A stretch of DNA of 64,000 nucleotides from Trichoderma breve (lineage: Eukaryota > Ascomycota > Sordariomycetes > Hypocreales > Hypocreaceae), in contig NW_026611593.1 of NCBI RefSeq assembly GCF_028502605.1, positions 1,054,001 through 1,118,000 on the forward strand, in the 5' to 3' direction. The position numbers and the translations under genes were made by a program. This document shows, one piece after another, positions 1 through 11,173 of this stretch. The notes under the pieces are model-generated. The model saw nothing but the letters and a program-made list of their open reading frames with translations. It had not been told where the DNA came from and did not search any database. Position 1 is the stretch's first letter. Every line of letters starts with the position of its first letter.

Positions 1-306
1 AAAATCCAGTGAACCGGAAAATAATGAGCGCTGCGGCGGCGCCGGCGCAGGCCGACAGAGTGCTCGGCTCAATTTGGCGCAAGAACGGTCACTGCGGTAA
101 TTTGGCCCAGGGCGATTTTTTGAAACCTGTTCGGAAAAAAATACAACTTTCTCTTCCTTTTCTTTTTTTCCTTCTTCTGAACAACTTAACTTTCTTGCCT
201 CTCTCCTCTCTCTCTTTCTTTTTTACTGGACTAGGTTCCTTGTTTCTTGGACCGTGCACCTCTACTTGCTTAGCATCAGGCTGAAACTATCGTCTCTTTT
301 GTCAAG
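1..306 (+). promoter_or_regulatory. Upstream region and leader of the isocitrate dehydrogenase gene
   Basis: No gene is seen here. A pyrimidine-rich stretch at about 144-240, made of C and T runs, precedes the start codon at 307. Such tracts are common around transcription starts of highly expressed filamentous fungal genes. I see no clear TATA box. The promoter role is inferred from position. Confidence 0.5.
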
Positions 307-1787
307 ATGCTGTCACGAAGCTCTCTCCGGACCGCCCAGGTATGTGGTTTTGTTTTCTATTTTGCATGTGGATTTGCAATGGCAGGTTTGGGAATGGGTT
401 GCAGGTTGGATTGGGAAGAAAAGAGCAGTGGGACGAATGCAGTATTCTCTTGGATTGTGTTGTCCTTGAGGGCAGAGCAGAAGAGATGGAGGGGCTGGCT
501 GGCTCTGAGCCGAGGTCTTGCTCGCGAGATTTTTTTCTCAATGGGGGGCCTCTTGGAAGATGTTGTTGGAACAAAGGACAAACCATAACCGACAACAGAA
601 GCTGACTTGCAATGACATCTACAGGTCCTTCGCGCCGCTGCCCAGCCCCAGCAGCTCAGCCGATCCTTCGCCACCGTCCAGTCCGACATCTTCAAGCCTG
701 CCAAGTTCGGCGGCAAGTACACCGTCACCCTGATTCCCGGAGACGGTATCGGTGGAGAGGTTGCCGAGTCCGTCAAGACCATCTTCAAGGCCGACAACGT
801 CCCCGTCGAGTGGGAGCAGATCGAGGTCTCCGGTGTCGAGGAGAGCGCCCTGCGAACCGAGGAGGCCTTCCGCGAGAGCGTGGCCTCGCTCAAGCGCAAC
901 AAGCTCGGCCTCAAGGGCATCTTGCACACTCCCGTCAGCCGCTCCGGCCACCAGAGCTTCAACGTGGCCATGCGCCAGGAGCTGGACATTTACGCCAGCA
1001 TCTCCCTGATCAAGAACATCCCCGGCTACGAGACCCGCCACAAGGACGTCGACCTGTGCATCATCCGTGAGAACACCGAGGGCGAGTACTCCGGCCTCGA
1101 GCACCAGAGCGTCCCCGGCGTCGTCGAGTCCCTCAAGATCATCACCCGCGCCAAGTCTGAGCGCATTGCCAAGTTCGCCTTCGCTTTCGCCCTCGCCAAC
1201 GGCCGCAAGAAGGTCACCTGCATCCACAAGGCCAACATCATGAAGCTGGCCGACGGTCTGTTCCGCAGCACCTTCCACCAGACCGCCAAGGAGTACCCTA
1301 CCCTCGAGGTCAACGACATGATTGTCGACAACGCCTCCATGCAGGCCGTCTCCCGCCCCCAGCAGTTCGACGTCATGGTCATGCCCAACCTGTACGGTGG
1401 CATCCTGTCCAACATTGGCGCCGCCCTGGTCGGTGGCCCCGGTATCGTCCCCGGCTGCAACATGGGCCGTGAGGTTGCCGTCTTCGAGCCCGGCTGCCGT
1501 CACGTCGGTCTGGATATCAAGGGCAAGGACCAGGCCAACCCCACTGCCATGATTCTCAGCGGCAGCATGCTCCTGAGACACCTTGGCCTTGACGACCACG
1601 CCAACCGCATCTCCAAGGCTGTCTACGGCGTTATCGCCGAGGGGTAAGTTGACATTGTCTTCTTCTAGATGGTACGAGTTTTTTTACTGACAAATTCTAT
1701 AGCAAGGTCCGCACCCGTGATATGGGTGGTGAGTCCACAACACACGAGTTCACCAAGGCCATCCTCGACAAGATGGAGACTATCTAA
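307..1787 (+). CDS. idh1: NAD-dependent isocitrate dehydrogenase subunit 1, mitochondrial
   Basis: Three exons (307-339, 625-1643, 1703-1787) give 378 residues; the introns are 340-624 and 1644-1702. The enzyme oxidises isocitrate to 2-oxoglutarate in the mitochondrial TCA cycle as part of a two-subunit octamer. The N-terminus (MLSRSSLRTAQ, then an Arg/Ser-rich stretch to about residue 30) looks like a mitochondrial presequence. The mature part opens with VTLIPGDGIGGE and carries RENTEGEYSG and the NLYGGILSNIGAALVGG segment, all typical of the isocitrate/isopropylmalate dehydrogenase fold. In the yeast enzyme the IDH1 subunit is the regulatory, AMP-binding one; the overall match here is to IDH1 rather than IDH2. 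The long first intron splits the presequence. In the last exon GGTGAGT resembles a donor but must be read as coding to keep the conserved C-terminus DMGGESTTHEF. Confidence 0.96.
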
Positions 1788-2423
1788 ATACCAAACCCAA
1801 TCCAACAAGCCTTGAATAAAAACGCAAGGCAAATCAAACAAGACTTATAACCCAAATTTACCCCAAACACGACCAATTTAACAACCACACCTCTTCTCAC
1901 ACATCTCGACCGGCGTGTTTGGGAACATGATACCTCAAACCTTAGAATCCGAGGCGATGCGGAGCAACGCCGCTGGAAAAGAAAAAAATTGACATAAAGG
2001 GGCAGAGCAAAAAGTTTCAAGGGCCAGATAAAAATGGTTATTGGGGGGAGGCGAATATTATTGAGAAATGAGGGTGGTAGTGGGAGAATGACAAGGGGGT
2101 GTGTGTAACTATGGTTGACATGAGCGTATGGAGTCTGAATACATAGAATTTTACAGTACATGATTATTGCCATTCTGGCTTGAATGCTTGGGTGCTGCTG
2201 ATATATATGTCTACGGGACTGCTAACATAATTATTGCCCATGTATATAAAGGATTGTTTGCTGCAATTCCTCGCTTTCGTTCATGTAGGGGCATATTCCG
2301 CCTGATTCCGTGTTACTATTGCATGTACACGGCGATGCCGGAGTTTTCACTTCTTCTTCTCTTGTATATACCACCCAGTCTAATATTTCTATAGAAAAGT
2401 AAGTACGCCTCTAAATTTTCCAA
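1788..2423. other. Intergenic, tail-to-tail between idh1 and the PLP enzyme gene
   Basis: No gene is seen. Both flanking genes end here, so the stretch should hold their 3' untranslated regions. An AATAAA lies about 25 bases after the idh1 stop, at about 1815, and could be its polyadenylation signal. Confidence 0.5.
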
Positions 2424-3749
2424 TCAAAAAGCAACGTCCAAATCTACCTGTAAAGACAAGTTCGACATGTTCTTCAAAGGCTCAGGCGTCGTCGTCAACG
2501 CAGCGACAATCCGGCCAAGGCCCTCGTTCAAATAGTCCATGTCATGCGAAAACACGATCCGGAACCAGCCCGGCTTCTCCGATCCGAAACGCACGCCCGA
2601 AGCGAGGAAGACCTTGTGTCTTAGCAGGGCATCCATGACAGCCTCGTCGAGATCTTCGGGCTTAGAGTCTTGATGCTTGAGATATGTTCTGCCGAGGTCG
2701 GCCCAGATGAAGAAGCCGGCGTTTGCACCGGTGGCGTAGACGATGTCGTTGGCCTTGGCCCATTTCACAATGTATTCGTAGTAGGAGGCGAGTTTTCGTT
2801 GGTTTTCTTTGATGTAGTTTTCGACCCAGATGTCGTCCTCTAATGCATTCGCAAAGACATGTTCTGATAGGGATGAGACGGAGGATAAAAGTACTGCGGG
2901 AGCCAAGGCCGTCATCAAATCCACGTTATGCTGAGATATGATGGCTCCCAATCGTAATCCATTGGCACCGAAATCTTTAGACATGCCCCAGAGACAATGC
3001 ACATACGCTGGATCTATCAATCCCGTAGGATCGATGGAGAGAACAGAGTAGAATGGTGCTGGAGGGGGATTCGTGTCGATTTTGTTTTCAAATATGGAGA
3101 GAGCGTAGATTTCGTCGCTGATGAGGTGAAGTTTATACTTGTTGCAGAACTTAAACAGGTCGATGAGGACTTCTCGAGAGTAGCATCTTCCAAGGGGGTT
3201 GTGCGGATGACATAAAAGGACAGCAGAGACTTTTTCGCCGTTTGCTCGTGCTTCGAGGAGTTTTTGCTCGTATTTCTCGACGCAATTGGCTCCTAGGGGA
3301 TCATCTTCCCCGAAATCGACGAAACCGAGCTTCGTCCCCGTTCGAAGCGTCGCATCACCAGGAAAAGCACCATAATAAGGCCTCCCAAGAAGAATCACGT
3401 CTCCGGGATCCGCAAACGCCCACGCCATGTGCTCAACCGCCGAAGTACATCCACTCGCAACAGCAACATGCTCCGGCTTTATAGGAACCACAGTATTAAG
3501 ATGTTTGGTGAGGAAGCTCGCGATGGCGGTGCGGCTGCGCTTGAAGAAGTCGCCGTAGGTGAAAGCGGAGGTGGGGACTTTGAGGTTTGCGTGGAGGTGT
3601 TCTTGGAGAGAGGCGTGCATGAGGTAGTTTTCTGCGACGCCGAGGTTGACGTAGCCGGATGGGTTGAGGGTTGGGTGCCAGTTGTCTGAGAGGATGGGGC
3701 CGGAAGGGTCTGGGGTTGTGAGCTTGGAGGCTCGGGATGAGAGGGCCAT
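2424..3749 (-). CDS. PLP-dependent class I/II aminotransferase, ACC synthase-like
   Basis: A single exon of 441 residues. It is a fold-type I PLP enzyme of the group that includes 1-aminocyclopropane-1-carboxylate synthases and related aminotransferases. Visible marks are NLGVAEN near residue 36 (the substrate-side Glu of ACC synthase-like proteins), HPHNPLGR at 181-188 (PLP-ring Asn), SDEIYAL at 211 (Asp and Tyr), the Schiff-base lysine K258 in GMSKDFGANGLRLG, and the carboxylate-binding Arg in WFRIVFSH near the end. The start is taken at the ATG with G at +4 (MALSS); the frame extends 21 codons further upstream but only to a TTG. Many fungal members of this family do not make ethylene precursor, so the substrate is not assigned. 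It is divergent from the lysyl-tRNA synthetase gene. Confidence 0.88.
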   Translation of the reverse strand: MALSSRASKLTTPDPSGPILSDNWHPTLNPSGYVNLGVAENYLMHASLQEHLHANLKVPTSAFTYGDFFKRSRTAIASFLTKHLNTVVPIKPEHVAVASGCTSAVEHMAWAFADPGDVILLGRPYYGAFPGDATLRTGTKLGFVDFGEDDPLGANCVEKYEQKLLEARANGEKVSAVLLCHPHNPLGRCYSREVLIDLFKFCNKYKLHLISDEIYALSIFENKIDTNPPPAPFYSVLSIDPTGLIDPAYVHCLWGMSKDFGANGLRLGAIISQHNVDLMTALAPAVLLSSVSSLSEHVFANALEDDIWVENYIKENQRKLASYYEYIVKWAKANDIVYATGANAGFFIWADLGRTYLKHQDSKPEDLDEAVMDALLRHKVFLASGVRFGSEKPGWFRIVFSHDMDYLNEGLGRIVAALTTTPEPLKNMSNLSLQVDLDVAF

Positions 3750-4621
3750 GATGGTAGCGTTTTCTATGTAAGTGGGTGTGTGTCTTTGTTTTGGTATTTT
3801 CTTGTTGAGCAACTGGCTGTTGGAGGTTGAGAGAGGAAATTATATGATGAGAATAGCTGAAGCACCGTGTAAAGTCTATTGAGAGAGTTGAAGGAGAGGA
3901 GGGGGAGGCTTATAAGTGATCCGTATTTTGGTGAGAAGTGAGAATGATATCTGATAGTGTTTGTTAGTTGAGGGCCGCCTTTTAGTCATTTAGCCGGGCG
4001 AGATACGAGGCCAGCCCCTCAATTCGAGATAGAGCAGATGCTACGAGTTTTGATAACAATCTTATTCCCGCAAGGGTTAGTAGTTGCTGTTTTCTTTGGA
4101 GCGTTTCGGTGAGTCTTTGGCCGAGCGGGTGGTCGGCCGAGTTGCGGACGAGAGATTCGATTTAATTGCCCGTATTAGGTAGATTACCCGGCTCTATGTC
4201 TTATGATTCAGTGACTCAACCATTGAAAAAAAAAAAAAAACACTGTTCTGCAGAAATAGAAAGGGCAGTGACAATCGTCAGTTTCAAATGGATTTTGCAT
4301 TCCAACCACTCGACGAATGCTGTTGAAATAATAGAGACCCGACAGCATTATCTAAGGTACTGCTACAAACAGCAGCGCGCCGCAAGAGTCAAAACGTACA
4401 GGCATTGGCCGGATCGGGGAAACCGAACCCCCGTCCAAAATAAGGAAAAAAACCCTGGCAGCCAACCCCTCCATTGGTCGCATGGCGGGGTGACTCCGAT
4501 TTCTGCGTATGACTCTGCGACTGTGATATTTTTTTTTTTCTGATTTATTTGAACCGGCCCAAGCACGATATCCTCCGTTTCCCGCCAACACAAAACTAGA
4601 TACCACGAAAAATCGCACACC
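3750..4621. promoter_or_regulatory. Divergent promoter region between the PLP enzyme and lysyl-tRNA synthetase
   Basis: No gene is seen in this 872-base stretch, which should hold the promoters of both flanking genes. It includes an A15 run at 4226-4240. At about 4411-4464 there are short matches to tRNA internal control boxes, but their spacing is too small for a tRNA. Confidence 0.5.
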
Positions 4622-6934
4622 ATGGCGGACAATCAACCCACTACCGGCGATGCTGCCGTCGACGCTGTCACTGCTGCCGCTGGCAAGCTGCACCTTGACG
4701 AGGTCACTGGCGAGATGATCTCCAAGACGGAGCTCAAGAAGCGCCAGAAGGCCCGTGAGAAGGAGGCCGCTAAGAAGGAGAAGGAGGCTGCCAACAAGGA
4801 CAAGAAGCCCGCGCAGGCCGCTGGCAACAAGAACGCCGAGGCTGCCGAGAAGGAGCTCACCCCGAACCAGGTATGCGCTGCTAATTCGACTCGAGATATG
4901 GCATGGCGAAGGCAGTTTTGCTAATCCGGGATGACAATAGTACTTCGAGATCCGATCAAGAACTGTCAACGACCTCCACGCCAAGGGCAAGGCTTATCCC
5001 CACAAGGTGCGCTCCTAAAGATACCTGACAAAGAAGCCACGACGACGCTGGTTGCTCACCAATTCATAGTTCCATGTCACATATGACATTCGCAAGTTCG
5101 CCGAGGAATACTCCAACCTCAAGAACGGCGAGATGAACAAGGACAAGATGATTGCGCTCGCTGGTCGAGTCTACGTCCGCCGATCAGCAGGCAGCAAGCT
5201 GTACTTTTACGATATCCGCTCCGAGGTATGCCGTGCCAGGCCTTCCTTATTCAAAAACAGTCGAATCCGGGGCTAACGATTTTTAGGGCACTCGACTTCA
5301 AGTCCTTGCTCAGGCTGATAACCGTGAGGAGGGCACTCCTGACTTTGACGAGCAGCACCTCAACCTCCGCCGTGGTGATATCATCGGTTCGTACATGGAA
5401 TTTCCGTTGTCCAATAGCGAGACCTCTTCTAACTCGCTTTAATCTAGGCATTCGAGGCTACCCTACTCGAACCAACCCCAAGAACAAGCAGGGATCCGGC
5501 GACTTCTCTGGTGAGCTCTCTATTGCGGCTGTCGAGGTCGTTCTTCTGTCGCCATGCTTGCACCAGGTAGGCTATTGTGATCGCGTGACCTGATCCATAT
5601 TCTGGGTTTCTGACTCCTCCTAGATCCCCGATGACCACTACGGTTTCAAGAACCCCGAGCAGCGATTCCGCCAGCGCTACCTCGATCTCATGATGAACGA
5701 CAACGTCCGAAACGTCTTCATCACCCGTGCCAAGGTTGACTCCTACATCCGCCGTTGGTTCGACGACCGGGATTTCATCGCCGTCCAGACCCCCATGCTC
5801 AACGCCATTGCTGGTGGTGCCACCGCCAAGCCCTTCATTACTCACCACAACGATCTCGACATGGACATGTACCTGCGTATCGCTCCTGAGCTCTACCTCA
5901 AGATGCTTGTCGTCGGTGGATTGAACCGTGTCTATGAGATGGGCCGACAGTTTAGAAATGAGAGCATGGATCTGACTCACAACCCTGGTAGGTTCTGAGT
6001 TTGTGATCTCTTTGTTTGACGTGGAACTAATATCTTCTGTCTAGAATTCACCACTCTGGAGTTCTATATGGCCTACGCCGATTACTATGACCTCATGGCC
6101 ATGACCGAGGAGCTTGTTACCGGTCTGGTCAAGCACATCCACGGTTCATACAAGACCAAGTACCACAACATCAAGGGTGAGGAGGTTGAGATCAACTGGG
6201 AAGGCCCATGGCGCCGAATTGAAATGATCCCCACCCTGGAGGAGTGTGTCGGCGAGAAGTTCCCTCCTGCTGATGAGCTTCACACCGATGAGGCCAACCA
6301 GTTCTTCAGAAGAGTTCTCAAGAAGACTGGTGTTGAGTGCAACCCTCCTCTGACCAACGCCCGTATGCTGGATGCCCTTGTTGGGGAGTTCCTCGAGTCT
6401 CAATGCGTAAGTTGATTTACCGGTGTTGCATTGCAACTTATTTTCTTCCCTTTAGCTGACACTGTTTTTAGACCAACCCAACCTTCATTACTGGCCACCC
6501 CAAGATGATGTCTCCTCTCGCCAAGAGCTCTCGCAGCGTCCCCGGCCTCTGCGAACGATTCGAGGCTTTCGTTTGCAAGAAGGAAATTGTCAACGCGTAA
6601 GTGTTTCTAACTTGACACTTTACCAATATGACTTGCTAACGCATTGTATAGCTACACCGAGTTGAACGTCGCCCTTGAGCAGCGTGAGCGATTCGAAGAG
6701 CAGGCCCGACAGAAGGCCCAGGGTGATGACGAAGCCCAGGGCGTTGATGAGACCTTCTGCAAGGCTCTTGAGCACGGTCTCCCCCCCACCGGTGGCTGGG
6801 GCATGGGTATTGACCGAATGATGATGTTCTTGACCGACAACTACAGCATTAGAGAAGTTTTGGCTTTCCCCACCATGAAGCCCGAGCAGAACACCGGCTC
6901 AACAGAGAAGCCTGCTGAGGCCGCACAGGCATAG
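4622..6934 (+). CDS. krs1: Lysyl-tRNA synthetase, cytosolic (class II)
   Basis: Nine exons; introns at 4871-4940, 5007-5069, 5226-5286, 5387-5447, 5567-5623, 5988-6044, 6407-6471 and 6597-6651, all GT...AG and frame-preserving. The enzyme charges tRNA-Lys with lysine. The N-terminus has a Lys/Ala/Glu-rich helix (about residues 35-80), typical of eukaryotic cytosolic enzymes and thought to bind tRNA. An OB-fold anticodon-binding domain follows (RKFAEEY..., [16 protein letters not shown]). The class II core shows VQTPML (motif 1), [18 protein letters not shown] (motif 2) and [15 protein letters not shown] (motif 3). No targeting signal precedes the start. The start ATG sits in a good context (ACCATGGCG). 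Confidence 0.96.
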
Positions 6935-7291
6935 AAGATGTACTTTGAAAGTCTAAAAAAATTTGGAAAAATCAAGACGAAGAAAAAAAGGATAGTGACG
7001 AGGGGTATCTCGTCAACGGATGAAATATTGACGAATATGGGTAGAATGTTGTTCGATAAAGTACAGCATCTTGATACTGATGAATAAAACAATAAGCATT
7101 TTCCTCGGAAGCAAAATCTAGACTGCTCTAACAAATCTGTGCGGACTTGGAGTTGACGTGACTGATAGAGGGTATCAACAATTTCATATATATCATATAT
7201 GTCTAAAAAATTCTCCAGAAACCAAATGCGCCACCAACGCCTATACCATGCATCACAAGCTCGCCATCCAACATTGACATACAGCCCGCCC
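6935..7291. other. Intergenic, tail-to-tail between lysyl-tRNA synthetase and bud23
   Basis: No gene is seen. It should contain the 3' untranslated regions of both genes. An AATAAA at about 7083 lies about 150 bases after the synthetase stop. Confidence 0.45.
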
Positions 7292-8228
7292 TTAAAATTG
7301 TACACGACGCTTGCGGCCAGTGTATTTGGATGTGGCCTTGACGATCTTGCCCTTGCGTTCCATCTGTTCCTTTTTCTTGACAATCCATGCCTTGCTGCCC
7401 TTTTTGACCTGGGTGTTATTCGCCTTGAGCCTCTTCCTGGCATCCAAAACGTCGACGTTGTCCATGCCGTCCACGACGCCCGTGATGTCTGTGTTGCCAC
7501 CCTCGTTGTCGTTGTTGCCGACGGTAAGGACGAGATATAGCTTGACGTTCTTGGTGCCGGGGTCGTCTTCAAGGATACCCGCGCCGAAGCCCGCCTTGAC
7601 GGCCGCCTGGGTAATCATGTGGCGCTGCGTGTCGTTCTTAGGGTAAAACTGACACACCGCACGGCCTCCACGACGCAACGAAGCGTACAACCCGTTGAAA
7701 AAGCGGTTCAAGCGCCCCGTAGGCGAAGTCTCGCTCGACTCTGCGCTGCAAAGCCACTGAATCGCCGAAATACTAATGGCAGCGTCAAAGGTTCCCGCGC
7801 GGAAGGGCACGCCCTGGCCAATGTCGGCGAGCAAGAGGTCGCCCTCGACGTCGCGCTGCAGGGCGATGTCGAGCATGGAGGGGGAGACGTCCATGCCGAC
7901 CCAGATGTGGGGGCCGCCGTCTTCGGGGTCGACGGCGGAGAGGATCTCGCCGGAGAGGCCGCTGCCGCAGCCGATGTCGAGGATGAAGGAGGGGGACTTG
8001 AGGTCGAGCAGCTCGAGGGCGCGGCGGGTCATGGAGGCTTGGATGTTTTGGATGCGGGAGGAGGTTGTGTATTTGCGGGCTTCGATGTCGTCATAGTGGA
8101 CGTCGGCCGCGCTGGAGTTGTTGGTTAGAAATGAGGACGGACGATGAAAGCCATGATGGTGGTAGCGTGGGGGAGGACAAAGATTGAGGAGAGAGAGGAG
8201 CTTACAGGGAGTCCTCGGGGCGAGACAT
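7292..8228 (-). CDS. bud23: 18S rRNA (guanine-N7) methyltransferase Bud23
   Basis: Two exons: 8206-8228 (MSRPEDS plus two bases) and 7292-8111, giving 280 residues; the intron is 8112-8205. Bud23 methylates a guanine at N7 in 18S rRNA and acts in export and maturation of the small ribosomal subunit, with Trm112 as partner. The SAM-binding motif FILDIGCGSGLSGE starts near residue 50. It is followed by the acidic WVGMDVSPSMLD, DLLLADIGQGVPF and the family signature AISISAIQWLC. The C-terminus is very basic (KGSKAWIVKKKEQMERKGK...), as in nucleolar Bud23/WBSCR22 proteins. The tiny first exon is needed to supply the expected start MSRPE. The gene is divergent from the cargo receptor gene. Confidence 0.94.
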
Positions 8229-8861
8229 TGTGGGAGATTATATGGTGAGTCTGTCTAGGGATTGGGTGAATTGGATTGTATTTTCTGAGCAACGCGCCCT
8301 GTGAGAAAGGGTTATGTGAAATGTATTTTTTTCTTTGCTTGGATCATTGAGGTTGCGATGCGGGTGGGCGCATCGTGAACCATTTTTTTGTGGGTGTTAT
8401 CGATAAGGATTTGCTTGCATGGGACATAAATGGCCAGGCTCACATGTGAATGTCAGTTAGCATTAACATCAGCTGTGAAAAGAGCTCACTGCTATTATCA
8501 TTATCATAATCTCTATCCTTTATAAATAGAATATCAATATTTCTTTCCTGTCTTCTTTTTTTCGTGTTCAGTCAAAATCCACACCGCACAGCTGCAAGCA
8601 TCGCTTCGTTTGCATCCTCATCAGCTCGCCTCGGAGCGGGAAAAGCTTTAGTTCCGTATGACGACAGACCCACGAGATCCCATGCAGCTCATCCCAGCTA
8701 TCAGCACATGAACGTGTCCACAGCTAACCTTGTCTAAGACGACCTTGTCTCCTTCTTTTTTCTTTCCACCACTCTTCTTCCCCCGAGCGTCTTTTTTCTT
8801 TCGTACATATCGTCACCCAAATCAAAACTTGTGCTTGTCGATATATAAGCTGCCAGCAAAG
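8229..8861. promoter_or_regulatory. Bidirectional promoter region between bud23 and the svp26-like gene
   Basis: This 633-base gap separates two divergent start codons, and no further gene is seen. A TATA-like TATAAATA lies at about 8521. Pyrimidine-rich tracts at about 8540-8570 and 8745-8800 precede the plus-strand gene. Confidence 0.5.
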
Positions 8862-9550
8862 ATGTGGATTCTCCCGCTGCTAGGCTATGCCGGCGCCATT
8901 CTCGGCTTCTGCTTCCTGACGCTGTCCATCGCGTCCGGGCTTTACTACCTTTCGGAGCTTGTGGAGGAACATACCGTCTTGGCAAAGCGGCTGCTTACAC
9001 GCCTAATCCAAATCATCATCGGCGTGCAGGTGGTGCTATGGCTAATTGACGGCTTCCCCTTCTGGGCGACCGTTTTGGGTATTGTGTCGCATGTCGTCTA
9101 CTTGGGCAACATGAGGAGGTTCCCTTATGTGCAGCTCACGGACCCGCTGTTCCTGCTGTCATGTGGTATGGATTCGAGCTTGTTTCATGGATATTGAGGT
9201 ACACTGCGCTGACATGGATCCTAGTCTTGGTGTTGCTCGATCATTATGTGTGGTTCCGACACTTCGCCGACAGCCAAGCGCGTGCTTACAACCGAACCTC
9301 GTACTATGAGCAGGTGGACGTCCCGACGTTCACCATGATTGCGTCATACTTTGGATTGTGTGTCTGGCTGGTGCCATTTGCCCTGTTTGTGAGCTTGTCT
9401 GCGGGCGACAATGTGCTGCCTACAATGGGCACAGAACCTGTTCGCGGCATGGAGGGCAAGAGCAAGCCTCAGGGCATGGTCAAGGCCGTTGTCGACTGGG
9501 TTCGCGGCTTGATCGGGGATATGGCTGGCTCCGGAATGGACCGGCCATAA
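8862..9550 (+). CDS. svp26: Svp26/TEX261-family ER-Golgi membrane protein
   Basis: Two exons (8862-9165, 9225-9550) give 209 residues; the intron is 9166-9224. Svp26-type proteins are cargo adaptors that help package type II membrane proteins such as glycosyltransferases into COPII vesicles and retain them in the early Golgi. The protein begins directly with a hydrophobic segment (WILPLLGYAGAILGFCFLTL). Further membrane segments lie near residues 45-65, 70-80, 95-110 and 140-165. HYVWFRHFA and the aromatic-rich middle fit the family, and the length is close to the family's usual size. Upstream in-frame codons extend only to a non-ATG start, so the ATG at 8862 is preferred. Confidence 0.9.
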
Positions 9551-10759
9551 GAACATGTTGGTTCTCTTTCTTGGAGAAGATTATAATACGCGGCTACGAG
9601 GCCGGCTGGCCGGCTTGGATCGAGTTTCAGAGATGAATGTCGCACCGAGCATCTGGGACGCTTCATCTCTGGAACAAAGACCCTTTCAGAAATAAGTGGG
9701 CTTTAATCGCTAAAGTCTATTCCTTTGCGAGAGACCAACTCGGCAGAGATAAAGTCTCCCTCTCTTACTTCCTCAATGTCTCATGTCCTATCATGAAGAT
9801 TATCGAGCCTTCTATTTACCTTTCTGCTTTCGGCTGTGGAAGACGAGGCTGGCACCCCGAAGCTCTTACATGCTGGCAGCAGTATCCAAGTCATCGACTC
9901 AGACGATTATCCCAATACTGAAAATGACCTACTAGCGGCGATAGTCGACGTTGGCTACCTACCCGACGATAGTATCAATCTTATGGAACGAATCAACTCT
10001 GGCAGCAGTGGCATCATGACTAGCACATCCGATTTTCTCCTGATTGCTTCAACAAACAAATGATAGACTCGATGGGGCCTGCCTATTCTTTGGTCCATTA
10101 TGAGTGGGCGGCAGCTCGTGGAATCGTGAGTGCTTTGCGATTCCTGGCCGTCGGAGCCATTAATAACATGTTTATATGCAGGACCAAGAGATTGACGCTG
10201 CAAGTCGTATATAAACACCACTCTCGAAATCATGCCTCTCATATCTATCTCAGATGGAGGAGCGACCGTTCTACTGATGCTGAAACGTTGTATTGAGTAG
10301 CCACCGTTTGGCCCTTAGCGGTTACATGTAGCGTGTTTTGTCACTTCAATAGGCGCAATTATCTTGGGAAGACTGATTAGATATGAACTGATAATGCTCG
10401 CTATATGGGGTATCTATCATCAATATCCAAGAGATTTGTTTACTACTGCGCGTATCCATCGATGGTAGACCCACGTATTGCACTCGAGGAGCTGATATTG
10501 ATATTGAAGCGATGAAGATAACTCAACTATCCCTAGTTATATAAGTGCGCCGAACGAGTGCGTTGAACGTCAAACGGGTGTCTTGCGATAGGTGCGCCGT
10601 CGTATATGGTTACAAGCGCCACCAAATGTCGCATCCCTTTACCAAGCGTAGGAATTCTCAAAAAGCCCATGTGTATATGTCGTAACGCGTCGCACAATAC
10701 CCTTGCGGCCCTGCTGTACTCTTACAGATATAATACATGATCGCAGCCAACGTGCTTCA
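9551..10759. other. Intergenic stretch with a gene-like relic
   Basis: No intact gene can be assembled. The middle (about 9790-10235) holds coding-like frames and one well-formed intron, listed separately. The remainder shows nothing recognisable. Confidence 0.4.
9790..10235 (+). pseudogene. Possible gene remnant with one intact intron
   Basis: A stop-free frame of about 88 codons ending near 10063 has coding-like, acidic composition (for example QVIDSDDYPNTENDLLAA). An overlapping frame opens with ATG at 10060 (MIDSMGPAYSLVHYEWAAARGI). It runs into a GTGAGT donor at about 10124, a TAATAAC branch-like site and a GCAG acceptor at about 10182, then reads DQEIDAASRI and stops. The two parts are in different frames, so either an exon boundary was missed or the gene is broken. 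I recognise no family. Confidence 0.25.
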
Positions 10760-11173
10760 TCACTCCTTGCTGCCTGCACCGCCTTGCCAGAACTTCTTGT
10801 CTACCTTGTCGTCTTGCGCTGTGTGGCCATGGTCGAACTTCTTTTCAAAGTCCTTGTTGCTAATTGTAACCACAAGTCAGCTTTGTTCGCCAGCCCATGA
10901 ATGAACATATTTCAGAGGTTATTTTTCTTACTGCTGCCGGACTTCCTCCTTTTGCTCCTGAGTGAGCTCCTCCGACTTATTGATGCCGGGCATGCTAAGG
11001 TTGGAGATTTTAGGCTGCGGAACGGTGCCGGTTTTGGGTTTTTGTTCTGGTTTTGAGTCGCCTTCTTGCTTGATGGCGGGGAGACGGCGAGGGACGGTTT
11101 GGTGGAACGGGCGGATGGAGGTGCGGATGAAGCTCGTGGAGGGGAGTTTTCGGAGATGCAGAGTTGAAGCCAT
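10760..11173 (-). CDS. Small predicted mitochondrial protein of unknown function
   Basis: Two exons: 10932-11173 and 10760-10859, giving 113 residues; the intron is 10860-10931 (GTAAGA...TTAG). The N-terminus (MASTLHLRKLPSTSFIRTS) is rich in Ser, Thr, Arg and Lys without acidic residues, as in mitochondrial presequences, and a possible cleavage region lies near residues 20-35. The rest is charged and low in hydrophobics (EQKEEVRQHNKDFEKKFDHG), with no membrane segment or enzyme motif. I do not recognise the family. Extra codons upstream of the chosen ATG exist but do not look like a better start. The second exon is supported by clean splice sites and a frame that ends 31 residues later. Confidence 0.7.

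Noticed and set aside
619..1599. A 326-codon open frame antisense to idh1
   Set aside because: It lies entirely over the firmly supported idh1 exon and arises from its strong third-position G/C bias. Its composition (Val/Gly/Asp/Leu runs) is typical of such shadows.
1721..1735. A GGTGAGT donor-like site in the last idh1 exon
   Set aside because: Splicing there would remove the conserved C-terminal GGESTTHEF block; reading through keeps the expected protein end.
4411..4464. Possible minus-strand tRNA
   Set aside because: Short matches to both internal promoter boxes are present (GGGGTTCGGTTTCCCC-like and a GCC box), but they are only about 22 bases apart and no acceptor stem pairs.
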